Both the position numbers and the translations under genes were made by a program. Of a stretch of DNA of 39,602 bases, positions 7,734 through 15,473 are shown piece by piece. Where the stretch lies: positions 1-39,602 of the forward strand of contig CAZUDO010000093.1 of assembly GCA_964618895.1 (NCBI GenBank), written 5' to 3'. The notes under the pieces were generated by a model. The model searched no databases, was not told the DNA's origin, and saw nothing but the letters and a program-made list of their open reading frames with translations. Source of the stretch: CAZUDO01 sp964618895. GTDB taxonomy: Bacteria > Desulfobacterota > Binatia > DP-6. Each line of letters starts with the position of its first letter. The first letter of the stretch is position 1.

Positions 7734-8692
7734 GCGTGCTTGAGCTTCTTGATCTCCTCGGTCAGCTCGGGCACCGCCTTGAACAGGTCCGCCACCAGGC
7801 CGTAGTCGCTGATCTGGAAGATGGGCGCCTCTGCGTCCTTGTTGATGGCGACGATGACCTTCGAGTCCTTCATCCCGGCCAGGTGCTGGATGGCGCCCGA
7901 GATGCCGACGGCGATGTAGAGCTGCGGCGCCACCACCTTGCCGGTCTGGCCCACCTGCAGGTCGTTCGGCACGAATCCGGCGTCGACCGCGGCGCGGCTG
8001 GCGCCCATGGCGGCGCCGAGGGCGTCGCACAGGGGCTCCAGGTAGATGGTGAAATTCTCGCCGTTCTTGAGCCCGCGGCCGCCAGAGCAGACGATGCTGG
8101 CTTCGGTCAGGACCGGGCGGTCGGACTTGGTCTCGAGGAAGTCGACGAACTGCATGGTAGCGCCGTCGGCACCGATCGACAGCTTCTCGACCGTGCCCGC
8201 GCCGCCCTTGACGGCGGCGTCGAACGCCGTGCTGCGCACCGAGACCACGCGCGGGCTGCCCTCGATCTGCACGGTGGCGATGACGTTGCCGGCCCACATG
8301 AGGCGCTGGAAGCTGGTCTTGTCGACGATGCCGGTGATGTCGGCGGCGATGCCGGTGCCGAGCCGGGCGGCGATGCGCGGCAAGAAGTCCTTTCCCATCG
8401 CGGTGGCCGTGCCGACCACCACCTCGACGTCCTTCTGCTTCACGACCGCCGCGGTGGCGGCGGTGTAGGCGTCGGCCAGGTAGTGCGCGAACGGCGCGGC
8501 GTCGACGGCGACGACATCGATGCCGTACGACGCCAGCGCGCTGGCGACGGCGTCGATACCCTGGCCGAGGACCAGGCCGATGCACTTGCCGCCGGTCAAG
8601 CCGGCGAGCTGCTTGCCGGCGGTGACACCGACGAGGGTGGATTTGGGGAGCTTGCCGTGCAGGTGCTCGGCGACGACGAGGACGTTGCCCAT
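7730..8692 (-). CDS. etfA: Electron transfer flavoprotein, alpha subunit
   Basis: 320 residues from ATG 8692, two bases after the etfB stop. The N-terminal half has the adenine-nucleotide-alpha-hydrolase-like fold (VLVVAEHLHGKL). The C-terminal half has the FAD-binding signature LQVGQTGKVVAPQLYIAVGI, then SGAIQHLAGM and VAINKDAEAPIF. It pairs with EtfB to carry electrons from acyl-CoA and related dehydrogenases toward quinone. Length is normal for a canonical group I ETF; nothing suggests a bifurcating type. It is coupled on its 3' side to the glycosylase gene. Confidence 0.96.
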   Translation of the reverse strand: MGNVLVVAEHLHGKLPKSTLVGVTAGKQLAGLTGGKCIGLVLGQGIDAVASALASYGIDVVAVDAAPFAHYLADAYTAATAAVVKQKDVEVVVGTATAMGKDFLPRIAARLGTGIAADITGIVDKTSFQRLMWAGNVIATVQIEGSPRVVSVRSTAFDAAVKGGAGTVEKLSIGADGATMQFVDFLETKSDRPVLTEASIVCSGGRGLKNGENFTIYLEPLCDALGAAMGASRAAVDAGFVPNDLQVGQTGKVVAPQLYIAVGISGAIQHLAGMKDSKVIVAINKDAEAPIFQISDYGLVADLFKAVPELTEEIKKLKHA

Positions 8693-8694
8693 GA

Positions 8695-9450
8695 TCAGAT
8701 TACCTTCGCTTCGGTATGGAGTACCTGGACCAGCTCCTGCACCGATCCCACCTTGCGACCGCCCGAGCGCTTGGGCGGGGTCTCGAGCTTCACGATCTTG
8801 ACGCGCGGGGCCACGTCGGCGCCGAGGTCTGCGACCGGGATCTCTTTCATCTCCTTCTTCCGCGCCTTCATGATGCCGGGCAACGAGGCGTAGCGCGGCT
8901 CGTTCAGGCGGAGATCGGCGGTGATGATGCCGGGCAGCGGGATGGTGAGGGTCTCGAGGCCGCCGTCGACCTCGCGCGTCACCGTGGCCGACGTGCCGTC
9001 GGCGGCCAGCTCGACCTTGGAGGCGAACGTGGCTTGGCCCCAGCCCTGCAGGTCGGCCAGCATCTGGCCGGTGCAGTTGGAGTCGTCGTCGATGGCCTGC
9101 TTGCCCATCAGCACCAGGCCCGGCTGCTCGGTGGCGATGAGCTTCTGCAGCACGCGGGCGACGGCGAGGGGCTCGAGCACCTGCTCGCTCACCACCAGGA
9201 TGGCACGGTCGGCGCCCATGGCGAGGCCGGTGCGCAGCTGCTCCTGGGCGGTCTTCTGACCGATCGACACCAGCACGACCTCGGAGCCGGCGATCTTTTC
9301 CTTGATGCGCAGCGCCTCTTCGATGGCGATCTCGTCGAAGGGGTTGATCACCCACTTGACGTTGTCGGTGACGATCGAAGTGCCATCCGGGGCGATCTTG
9401 ATGACCGTCTCGGGGTCCGGAACACGTTTCACGGTGACGAGAATCTTCAC
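8695..9450 (-). CDS. etfB: Electron transfer flavoprotein, beta subunit
   Basis: 251 residues starting at GTG 9450, with AAGGAGAG seven to ten bases upstream as ribosome site. MKILVTVKRVPDPE at the start, VKWVINPFDEIAIEEALRIKE around 30-50, MGADRAILV and LMGKQAIDDDSNCTGQMLA mark the AMP-binding beta subunit. Forms a dimer with EtfA. It is the promoter-proximal gene of etfBA-aag. The promoter-like boxes lie 70-100 bases upstream. Confidence 0.96.
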   Translation of the reverse strand: MKILVTVKRVPDPETVIKIAPDGTSIVTDNVKWVINPFDEIAIEEALRIKEKIAGSEVVLVSIGQKTAQEQLRTGLAMGADRAILVVSEQVLEPLAVARVLQKLIATEQPGLVLMGKQAIDDDSNCTGQMLADLQGWGQATFASKVELAADGTSATVTREVDGGLETLTIPLPGIITADLRLNEPRYASLPGIMKARKKEMKEIPVADLGADVAPRVKIVKLETPPKRSGGRKVGSVQELVQVLHTEAKVI

Positions 9451-9519
9451 GGCGCAACTCTCCTTACGACGACGTGGGCGCTCCTGCTCGGGTGGGCACC
9501 GGCGGAAAGGGAACGCGGT

Positions 9520-9549
9520 TTTTTACACAGTGCGGCATAGCCGAGTCAA
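9520..9549 (-). promoter_or_regulatory. Sigma-70-type promoter for etfBA-aag
   Basis: On the minus strand TTGACT (9549-9544), an 18-base spacer and TAAAAA (9525-9520) form a good -35/-10 pair. Transcription would start near 9513, giving a leader of about 60 bases before the etfB GTG. The match stands out in this GC-rich background. Confidence 0.55.
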
Positions 9550-9625
9550 GAAACGTCTGGTTGTGGCAGGGGCGCGGCTCTCGGGTCGCCGAGTCCGCGG
9601 ACCACAGGCCGCTTCGGGTTGAGCC

Positions 9626-9654
9626 TTGTCGCGGCGTCGGCAATTCCGTATATA
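9626..9654 (+). promoter_or_regulatory. brnTA promoter, predicted near-leaderless
   Basis: TTGTCG (9626-9631), a 17-base spacer and TATATA (9649-9654) form a promoter. The brnT GTG lies at 9661, so the transcript would start at or next to the start codon. No ribosome-binding site is visible before the GTG, in line with leaderless initiation. BrnA proteins are known to repress their own operon, so the operator is probably within or next to the AT-rich -10 patch CCGTATAT, which recurs upstream of the second brnT in this window. Confidence 0.6.
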
Positions 9655-9660
9655 CAAAAC

Positions 9661-9933
9661 GTGAGGGTGGAATGGGATGAGGGGAAAGCGCGGACCAACC
9701 TCGACAAACACGGGGTGTCGTTCGACGAGGCGGCGAGTGCATTCAATGATCCCCAAGGCCTGGACGGCGAAGATCTTCGCCACTCCGCCACCGAGGCCCG
9801 GCGCCTTCGGCTGGCGACCAGCAATTCCGGACGCGTCGTCGTGGTCGCGTACACAATGCGCGGCCGGACGGTGCGTGTCATCAGCGTACGGCTCGCCGGC
9901 CGGAAGGAACGGAGACGATATGCGGAAGCGTAG
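9661..9933 (+). CDS. brnT: BrnT-family ribonuclease toxin
   Basis: 90 residues from GTG 9661. The family start is clear: VEWDEGKARTNLDKHGVSF, then the acidic middle with DLRHSATEARRLRLATS, and the closing VVVVAYTMRGRTVRVISVR with RKERRRYA. BrnT toxins have a RelE-like fold and cleave RNA. It overlaps brnA by 14 bases, the standard toxin-first order of this type II system. An alternative start at 9619 would place the promoter inside the gene and is rejected. Confidence 0.9.
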   Translation: MRVEWDEGKARTNLDKHGVSFDEAASAFNDPQGLDGEDLRHSATEARRLRLATSNSGRVVVVAYTMRGRTVRVISVRLAGRKERRRYAEA

Positions 9934-11734
9934 GGTCGATTTCAGTGACATCCCCGAGCTGTCGCCCGCGCAACTCGCCAGCATGCGGCGGGTCGGGAGA
10001 CCATCCCTCGGGCGCGCGCCTCGTGCCCCGATCTCGCTGCGCCTCGATCCGGACGTGCTGGCCCGCCTGAAGGCCAATGCGGCGAAGCGGGGAGTCCCGT
10101 ACCAGTCGCTGATCAACGACATCCTGGCGCGGGCGATGCGGCGCGCGGGATGAGCGTGGCGTTGTAGGGGCCGACGGCGCCCTCGGCGGCTGGTGCCGGC
10201 GCGCGCGCTCGAGGACGCGGAAGAGCAGCTTGGCCATCTTCTCGTGCCCGCGCCGGTTGAAGTGGCAGTTGTCGATCAGGTCGGTGCGGCCGAAGGCGGG
10301 CAGGACGGCAGCGACGTACGGCACGTCGTGGCGTCGGGCGATGGCTTCGAGGACGGCATTGTGCTCGCGCACGCCGGGGAAGAACGCGCGGTCTCTCCCG
10401 GTCACCACGGCGAACACCTGCGGCACGATGACGACGTCGCGCCCCTGGGCGCGGATCAGCCGCACGAGGTTCTCGGCGTGGTGTGCGAACACGTCGGGGC
10501 CGTTACGGGCGAGGGCGGCCGGGTACTCGGACACGGGCGGGTTGTCCTGCTGGACGAACTCCAGAATGCTGGCGAAGCGCCGGCGCTCCAGCTCGTGCAG
10601 GAGGAGGTAGCGGTAGGTGGCGAATCGTCTGAGGGTCGGGTGGGCGGTGGGGAGCGCGTTCGGATCGGCCCGCCACGCCAGGCGGCTGTTGGTGTAGTCG
10701 CGCGCCAACGTGCCCACCAGGCGCGGATGGACGTCGTTGATGCCGACGTACAGCAGCACCACGTCCGGCTCGAGGTCGTCGAGCAGGAGGAGATAGTGCA
10801 GGAGGTTCTCGATCACGTTGTACCCGCCGACGCCGCCGTTGATCACGTCGACGCCGGGGCCACCGGTCCGGCGGAGCTTCTGCTCCAGGCGATAGACCCA
10901 GGTGTCCTCTTCGCGCTTGGTATACTCGCCGAAAGTCGTGCTGCCCCCGAGGACGAGAACACGCCAGGCCACGTCGTTCCGTGGCCGGACGGGCTCCTTG
11001 CGGCGGATGAGATAGCGCGGCGCGATCTGGCGCTCGCCCATGTAGGCCGCCTGCGGGTTGAGGGCGAAGTTCAGGTAAGGATGGCTCTGGAAGAGGGCGG
11101 TGCCACCGGGCCCGGTGCCGGGCGCGTCCGCGCCGAGGGTCTGGGCGTAGAGGCCGCGCACGTCCGAGAACTCGGCCGCCAGCCGATCGGCGAGGAGGAG
11201 GGTGAAGGTTCCCTCCACCAGGACGGCCGTCAGCACCAGGGCCAGCACGGCACGGACGCTGCGCGCCAGCCAGGGCAGGCGCGCGAGCAGGCGCTCGATG
11301 GCTGCGCCGGCGAGTGCGAACCCGGCCGTTCCGACGGCGATCAGGAGCGCGACCGCGACCGGCAGGGGCAGGGGCAGCTCCTGATACGTCACCGTGTACG
11401 AGCGCCGGTTGCGTTCCGGGTCGCTGGCGGTGGTGGGGAGGAAGGCGACGGTGCGGCTCCGCGGACCGGTGGGAATCACGCTCACGACGAGGCCGGGTCC
11501 CAGACGCCGCCCGGCCTCGAATGCAGTGAAGTCCATCAACGGCGGCCGGTTCCAGCTCGACCACCACGGTAGGGCGACGACCCCGGTGTAGTATCCGCCG
11601 CCCAGCTTGACGAACGGTCCCCGCAGCGGACACTCGGTCGTGCGCGGGGCGCCGGTGGCGACGATCCAGAGTGCCGCCGTCGCGCTCGCGATCAAGCCGG
11701 TCGCGATCAACCGGCTCCCGGTCGTCCGCCTCAT
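9881..11734 (-). CDS. Membrane-anchored SGNH/GDSL-type hydrolase
   Basis: The frame gives 617 residues. There is one N-terminal hydrophobic segment (about 9-28) and two more near 122-147 and 158-182. The SGNH domain begins near 255: LVLGGSTTFGE (block I, S265), GINDVHPR (block III, N333 and D334) and DNCHFNRRGH near 490 (block V, D-x-x-H). Such proteins act as acetyl- or carbohydrate esterases on envelope polysaccharides. The recognisable protein ends around residue 515 (nt 10190). The last 102 residues are low-complexity and lie antisense to brnA and the end of brnT, so the natural stop was probably lost when that region changed. ATG 11734 sits 13 bases from the iclR stop, on the same strand. 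Confidence 0.8.
   Translation of the reverse strand: MRRTTGSRLIATGLIASATAALWIVATGAPRTTECPLRGPFVKLGGGYYTGVVALPWWSSWNRPPLMDFTAFEAGRRLGPGLVVSVIPTGPRSRTVAFLPTTASDPERNRRSYTVTYQELPLPLPVAVALLIAVGTAGFALAGAAIERLLARLPWLARSVRAVLALVLTAVLVEGTFTLLLADRLAAEFSDVRGLYAQTLGADAPGTGPGGTALFQSHPYLNFALNPQAAYMGERQIAPRYLIRRKEPVRPRNDVAWRVLVLGGSTTFGEYTKREEDTWVYRLEQKLRRTGGPGVDVINGGVGGYNVIENLLHYLLLLDDLEPDVVLLYVGINDVHPRLVGTLARDYTNSRLAWRADPNALPTAHPTLRRFATYRYLLLHELERRRFASILEFVQQDNPPVSEYPAALARNGPDVFAHHAENLVRLIRAQGRDVVIVPQVFAVVTGRDRAFFPGVREHNAVLEAIARRHDVPYVAAVLPAFGRTDLIDNCHFNRRGHEKMAKLLFRVLERARRHQPPRAPSAPTTPRSSRAPHRPRQDVVDQRLVRDSPLRRIGLQAGQHVRIEAQRDRGTRRAPEGWSPDPPHAGELRGRQLGDVTEIDPTLPHIVSVPSGRRAVR
9920..10153 (+). CDS. brnA: BrnA-family antitoxin (ribbon-helix-helix)
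   Basis: 77 residues from ATG 9920, overlapping brnT. The N-terminus (VDFSDIPELSPAQLASMRR) is the toxin-binding arm. The C-terminus APISLRLDPDVLARLKANAAKRG followed by YQSLINDILARAM is a ribbon-helix-helix DNA-binding domain. BrnA neutralises BrnT and represses the operon. A GGAGACGATATG context supplies the ribosome site. The whole gene is antisense to the extended tail of the SGNH hydrolase frame. Confidence 0.9.
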   Translation: MRKRRVDFSDIPELSPAQLASMRRVGRPSLGRAPRAPISLRLDPDVLARLKANAAKRGVPYQSLINDILARAMRRAG

Positions 11735-11747
11735 CCGGCGATCCTCG

Positions 11748-12542
11748 TCAGCTCGCTTCGCGCTTGCCGGGATCGAAGCCGAGGCGGGACGAGAGCTCGC
11801 GGCCGGCCTTCTGCACCAGCGGGGCGATCTCCTTGTCGATGCGCTCCTGCGTGAGCCGCGACGCGGGTGCCACCACGGCGAGCGCCCCCACGACCACGCG
11901 GGCGTAGTCGCGCACCGGGGCGGCGACGGCGCGGACGTCCTCCAGATGCTCGCCCATGTCGACGGCGTAGCCGTTCGAGGCGACGGTACGCAGCTGCTGG
12001 GCCAGGGCCGGCCGCTCCACCAGCGTACGGTCGGTGAAGCGCGGCAGGCCGTCTGGCAACAGCGTGCGCAGGTCGTCCTCGGACTCGAAGGCGAGGTGCA
12101 CCTTGCCGGCGGCGGTGGCGTGCAGCGGCAGCGCCTCGCCGAGCTGCGACACGATGCGGACGGAACGGTCGGCTTCGATCACTTCGACCGGTACCACCGC
12201 CGTCCGCCGCAGCACGGCCAGGTAGGCGGTCTCGCGCACCTGCCGCGCCAGCTCCTGCAGGATGGGGCGTGCCTGGCGTAGCAGGCCCATGTGCAGCAGG
12301 TAGCTCTGCCCGAGCTGGAGACAGCGAATCCCCAGGCGGTAGTTCTCGGTGGCGCGGTTCTGCTCGATGTAGCCGCGCGCCTCGAGCGTGGCGAGCAGGC
12401 GGAAGACGTTGTTCTTGTGCAGCTTGAGGCGTTTCGACAGCTCGGTGACGCCGAGCTCCTCGGCCTCGCCCGAGAACTGCTCGAGCACGTCGAGCGCGTG
12501 CGAGACCGACTGGATGATGTAGTTCGATTTCTCTCGCCGCAC
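11748..12542 (-). CDS. IclR-family transcriptional regulator
   Basis: 264 residues from GTG 12542. Residues about 8-70 are the winged helix (QSVSHALDVLEQF, LGVTELSKRLKLHKNNVFRLLATLEARGYIEQ). The rest is the IclR effector domain (RETAYLAVLRR, LPLHATAAGKVHLA, GYAVDMGEHLEDVRAVAAPVRDY). GTG is preferred over the TTG at 12566 because GGAGG lies upstream of it and because the predicted transcript starts near 12570. The likely divergent target is the formyltransferase; the same-strand SGNH gene downstream is a second option. The effector cannot be predicted. Confidence 0.93.
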   Translation of the reverse strand: MRREKSNYIIQSVSHALDVLEQFSGEAEELGVTELSKRLKLHKNNVFRLLATLEARGYIEQNRATENYRLGIRCLQLGQSYLLHMGLLRQARPILQELARQVRETAYLAVLRRTAVVPVEVIEADRSVRIVSQLGEALPLHATAAGKVHLAFESEDDLRTLLPDGLPRFTDRTLVERPALAQQLRTVASNGYAVDMGEHLEDVRAVAAPVRDYARVVVGALAVVAPASRLTQERIDKEIAPLVQKAGRELSSRLGFDPGKREAS

Positions 12543-12576
12543 GGTGTGCTCTCTGGCCTCCGGCAAAAGCTGTTTT

Positions 12577-12606
12577 AGAATATGTCGTGGGTCTCGGACA
12601 TGTCAA
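12577..12606 (-). promoter_or_regulatory. iclR promoter
   Basis: On the minus strand TTGACA (12606-12601), an 18-base spacer and TATTCT (12582-12577) make one of the strongest sigma-70 matches in the window. The predicted start near 12570 gives a leader of about 28 bases that includes GGAGG. The 8-bp palindrome GACATGTC (12597-12604) overlaps the -35 box. Confidence 0.65.
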
Positions 12607-12617
12607 CGGTGTCGGAT

Positions 12618-12632
12618 GATGTTCGTAACATC
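12618..12632. promoter_or_regulatory. Candidate IclR operator palindrome
   Basis: GATGTT-CGT-AACATC is a perfect 6-bp inverted repeat with a 3-base centre, located 12 bases upstream of the iclR -35 box in the divergent intergenic region. IclR proteins commonly bind such short palindromes near their own promoter. The role is inferred. Confidence 0.45.
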
Positions 12633-12717
12633 TTGCTTTTGCGCGGAAAGTACGCATGGAGCGGATCGGCGGGCGTGGGGGGCCGTGGCGGGATGGCGCA
12701 CCGGGGGACCCGTTGAA

Positions 12718-12846
12718 ATGCCGGATCGGGCTCCTGTATCAGAAGCGTCCCTGATGACCGTCGAGACGCGCATGATCGAGGTACCCGCGAACGGCGGCGT
12801 GTGGACGCGCACGACGGCGTTCCTGGCCGCCCATCTGCAGGCCTAG
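12718..12846 (+). CDS. Doubtful 42-residue ORF upstream of the formyltransferase
   Basis: ATG 12718 to TAG 12846 encodes a small peptide with the tail MTVETRMIEVPANGGVWTRT. An inner ATG at 12754 would give 30 residues. The composition is protein-like and it ends nine bases before the formyltransferase start, so it may be a leader peptide or the scrap of a lost gene. I recognise no family. Confidence 0.3.
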   Translation: MPDRAPVSEASLMTVETRMIEVPANGGVWTRTTAFLAAHLQA

Positions 12847-12855
12847 CAGGGGACG

Positions 12856-13770
12856 ATGCGTATCCTGCTGGTGGGCCAGGCGGCCTTTGCGGACGAAGTG
12901 TTGCAGGGTCTTGCCGGAGCCGGGGACACGATCGCGGCGGTGGTGTGCCCACCCGACGCCGGCACCACGCCCGACCCGATGAAAGCGACCGCGCTCGCGC
13001 GCGGTATCCCCGTGCACCAGTTCCGCTCGCTGAAGACACCCGACACCGAGCAGGCGTTCCGCGGCGCGCAGGCCGACCTGGGCGTGCTGGCCTACGTCAC
13101 CCAGATCGTGCCGACGACGCTGCTCCGTATTCCGCGCCTGACCAGCCTCTGCTTCCACCCCTCGCTCCTGCCGCGGTACCGCGGCGGCAGCGCCATCACC
13201 TGGCAGCTCATCCGCGGCGAGACGCGCACCGGGGTAAGCGTGTTCTGGCCTGACGCCGGCATCGACACTGGCCCGATCCTGCTGCAGCGCGAAGCCCGCA
13301 TCGATCCCGACGACACGGCGGGGACGCTGTACTACAAGACGCTCTTTCCGCTCGGCGTGGAGGCGGTGTTGGACGCCGTGGCGCTGGTGCGCGCCGGGCG
13401 CGCGCCATGCATCCCACAGGACGAGGCCGAGGGTACGTACGATCCGCTCTGTCGCGACGAGCATGCCGCCATCGACTGGGGTCGCCCTGTCCGCGAGGTG
13501 CACAACCTCATCCGGGGCTGCGACCCGCAACCGGGAGCGTTCACGACCTGGAACGGCGACAAGCTGCGCGTCTACGAGTCGCGGCGGGTCGAGGGGGGCA
13601 ACGGCCACGTCCCCGGCACCGTGCTGGCGATCGACGGCGATGGGCTCGCCGTGGCAGTCGTCGGCGGCGCGGTACGCTGTGCACGGGCCCGGAACGGGAT
13701 CGGCAAGGCGTCGGCGGTCGACGTGGCACGCGCGATCGGGCTGACCCCCGGGGTACGGCTGGGAACGTAG
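12856..13770 (+). CDS. Formyltransferase-family protein (10-formyl-THF hydrolase/Fmt-like)
   Basis: 304 residues from ATG 12856 with AGGGGACG as ribosome site. Residues 1-180 are the formyltransferase N-domain: FHPSLLPRYRG with H101, and FWPDAGIDTGPILLQ with D137. The segment CFHPSLLPRYRG lacks the Asn found in methionyl-tRNA formyltransferase (NVHGSLLPRWRG) and is closer to the hydrolase domain of 10-formyl-THF dehydrogenase. Residues about 205-300 are the Fmt C-terminal domain (VREVHNLIRGCDPQPGA). No carrier or aldehyde dehydrogenase domain is fused. It may move or release a formyl group on a sugar or folate; the substrate is unknown. It diverges from iclR and its 3' end overlaps the Lgt-like frame. 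Confidence 0.85.
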   Translation: MRILLVGQAAFADEVLQGLAGAGDTIAAVVCPPDAGTTPDPMKATALARGIPVHQFRSLKTPDTEQAFRGAQADLGVLAYVTQIVPTTLLRIPRLTSLCFHPSLLPRYRGGSAITWQLIRGETRTGVSVFWPDAGIDTGPILLQREARIDPDDTAGTLYYKTLFPLGVEAVLDAVALVRAGRAPCIPQDEAEGTYDPLCRDEHAAIDWGRPVREVHNLIRGCDPQPGAFTTWNGDKLRVYESRRVEGGNGHVPGTVLAIDGDGLAVAVVGGAVRCARARNGIGKASAVDVARAIGLTPGVRLGT

Positions 13771-15470
13771 CGCCGGCGGGTGCGTCCTGCGGCCAGGGCC
13801 ACGATCGCGAGACCTGCGACCGCAAGGTGGGTGCCCCGAGATTGACTTGCGGTGCGCGGGAGCGGGGGGCGCCACCTCGTCGGCGGGTCCTCAAGCCCGG
13901 CGCTGCGCGGGGTGTGGGTCGTTGTTCCGGGCACGCGTCGGGCTCCCACCTCGTCGGCGGCGCCCCCTGCTCCCGCTCGTGACAGGCGGCGGCGCAGACG
14001 ACGGAGGTCTCGGCTCGTGTCGCGATCGATCAGCAGGTAGGGCACTGACGCGAGCGCGCGCACCCCTTGGTCTGGGCGCGCGAGCCGGCGGCGCAGCACG
14101 TTGGCGAGTCGCTGCGGGGGGAGCCTGCCCAGCTGCTCCCAGCGGAGCCGGGGGCCGCGCCCCGCGGCGACGTAGCGGGCGCGGCGTTCGAAGCGGCGGG
14201 CGGCATCGGCGAGCACGGCGCGCGCGTCGGCGTGAAGGCCTGCATCCGACAGCACGTACGCGAGCCCCAGGGCCGCATCGTCGGCGAGCGTCGAGTCGGC
14301 GTGCTCGGTGAGGAGCCGCCGGAAATGCGCCGCGGCCCCGACGCGATCGCCGTCGTCGGCTTGTACGCGGCCGGCGGCGAGGTGGGCGAGGGCCGCGGTC
14401 TCGCCGGCAGCGTCGGTGAGTGCCTGCTCGAAGGCCGTGAGCGCCCGGGCGCGGTCGCCCTCAAGGAGGTGGCCGAAGCCGAGGGCAAGATGCGCCTCTG
14501 CGCGCGACGGACTCGCGGCGTCGGCGGTCTCGGCCTGCCAGTGGGCAAGCGCTCCCGGCAGGTCGCCGTCCAGTAGGGCCACGGCGCCGTCGGCGAGACG
14601 TCCGAACGCCGCCTGCTCGGCGTCGGAACGCCACGCGCTCCGTTCGGTCCCGGGGTACGCGACAGTCGGGACGAGCAGCGCGACGACCAGGAGCGCGGCC
14701 GGGCGGGCCGCGCGCCGCGGCCACAGGACCGCCAGCAGCACCCCGAGGCTGATCCACTGGCTGTGCGACAACCCGGCGCCGAACCACCGCCCCGGGTCGG
14801 CGCGCAGGAACTCGACGCCGAAGACCCCGAGCGCGTACAGGCCGGCGCCGAGCCGGAACCGCGTTCCCGGGGCCATGCGCCCGGTGCGTTCGCTCGCCAG
14901 CAGCAGGAGCGCGATCGCGAGCGCGCCGAGCGCCAGGTAGAGCTGCGTCGGGTGCAGGCCCGCGGGATGCGCCGCCATGGCGGGGTGGTCGGATGGGAAG
15001 CGCATGCCGAGCCACGACGTCGTGGGCCGGCCCCAGCAGCACCCGCCGAGAAAGCAGCCCAGACGGGCGAGACAGACGGCGAGCGCGAGCGCCGGCGCGG
15101 CGGCGTCGAAAAGACGTCCGACGGGAACGGCACGCAGGCGGGCGACCAGAGCGGCGATCGCCGTCCCGGCCAGCAGCCCGCCGTAGGCGGAGCGCGCACC
15201 GAGCCACCAGCCGCGCGGTGCCGGCAACGGGTTCGCGGGCGCGTGGCCGCTGGTCCAGTCGGCCAGCAGGCGCGCGCCCAGCATGCCCGCGATGACGCCG
15301 GCCACCAGCGCGTCGAGCGCGGGGCCGGGGGGGCCCACGGCGCGCGCGTAACGGCGATACGTGAACGCGACCAGCACGAGCAGCGCAAGAACGTGCGCGA
15401 GCGGATAGGCGTGGATCTGCACCACCCAGTCGAGTCCCGGCAGCCGAACGGCGGTGAGGATGGGATGCAT
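13572..15470 (-). CDS. Lgt-like membrane protein fused to a TPR-repeat domain
   Basis: The frame gives 632 residues. Residues 1-255 are a multi-TM protein of the prolipoprotein diacylglyceryl transferase family: ARSAYGGLLAG, ARLGCFLGGCCWGRP, HPTQLYLALGA and GVEFLRADPGR. Two residues known to be essential in E. coli Lgt are changed: the HGG His is Tyr (AYGG) and the Asn of GRIGNF is Cys (RLGCF). It may not be a true Lgt. Residues about 280-420 are tetratricopeptide-like repeats (LALGFGHLLEGDRARALTAF and similar). The tail past about residue 480 is low-complexity and overlaps the convergent formyltransferase by 199 bases, so the real stop is uncertain. ATG 15470 follows the upstream stop by three bases, so it belongs to the secreted-protein operon. 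Confidence 0.7.
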   Translation of the reverse strand: MHPILTAVRLPGLDWVVQIHAYPLAHVLALLVLVAFTYRRYARAVGPPGPALDALVAGVIAGMLGARLLADWTSGHAPANPLPAPRGWWLGARSAYGGLLAGTAIAALVARLRAVPVGRLFDAAAPALALAVCLARLGCFLGGCCWGRPTTSWLGMRFPSDHPAMAAHPAGLHPTQLYLALGALAIALLLLASERTGRMAPGTRFRLGAGLYALGVFGVEFLRADPGRWFGAGLSHSQWISLGVLLAVLWPRRAARPAALLVVALLVPTVAYPGTERSAWRSDAEQAAFGRLADGAVALLDGDLPGALAHWQAETADAASPSRAEAHLALGFGHLLEGDRARALTAFEQALTDAAGETAALAHLAAGRVQADDGDRVGAAAHFRRLLTEHADSTLADDAALGLAYVLSDAGLHADARAVLADAARRFERRARYVAAGRGPRLRWEQLGRLPPQRLANVLRRRLARPDQGVRALASVPYLLIDRDTSRDLRRLRRRLSRAGAGGAADEVGARRVPGTTTHTPRSAGLEDPPTRWRPPLPRTASQSRGTHLAVAGLAIVALAAGRTRRRYVPSRTPGVSPIARATSTADALPIPFRARAQRTAPPTTATASPSPSIASTVPGTWPLPPSTRRDS

Positions 15471-15473
15471 GGA

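Noticed and set aside
7125..8585. Apparent fusion of the DNA glycosylase with an N-terminal extension
   Set aside because: The extension is etfA read out of frame; the glycosylase starts at the GTG overlapping the etfA stop.
12618..12632. Transcription terminator
   Set aside because: A six-base stem with a three-base loop and no GC core or U tract, located upstream of a strong promoter, fits an operator better.
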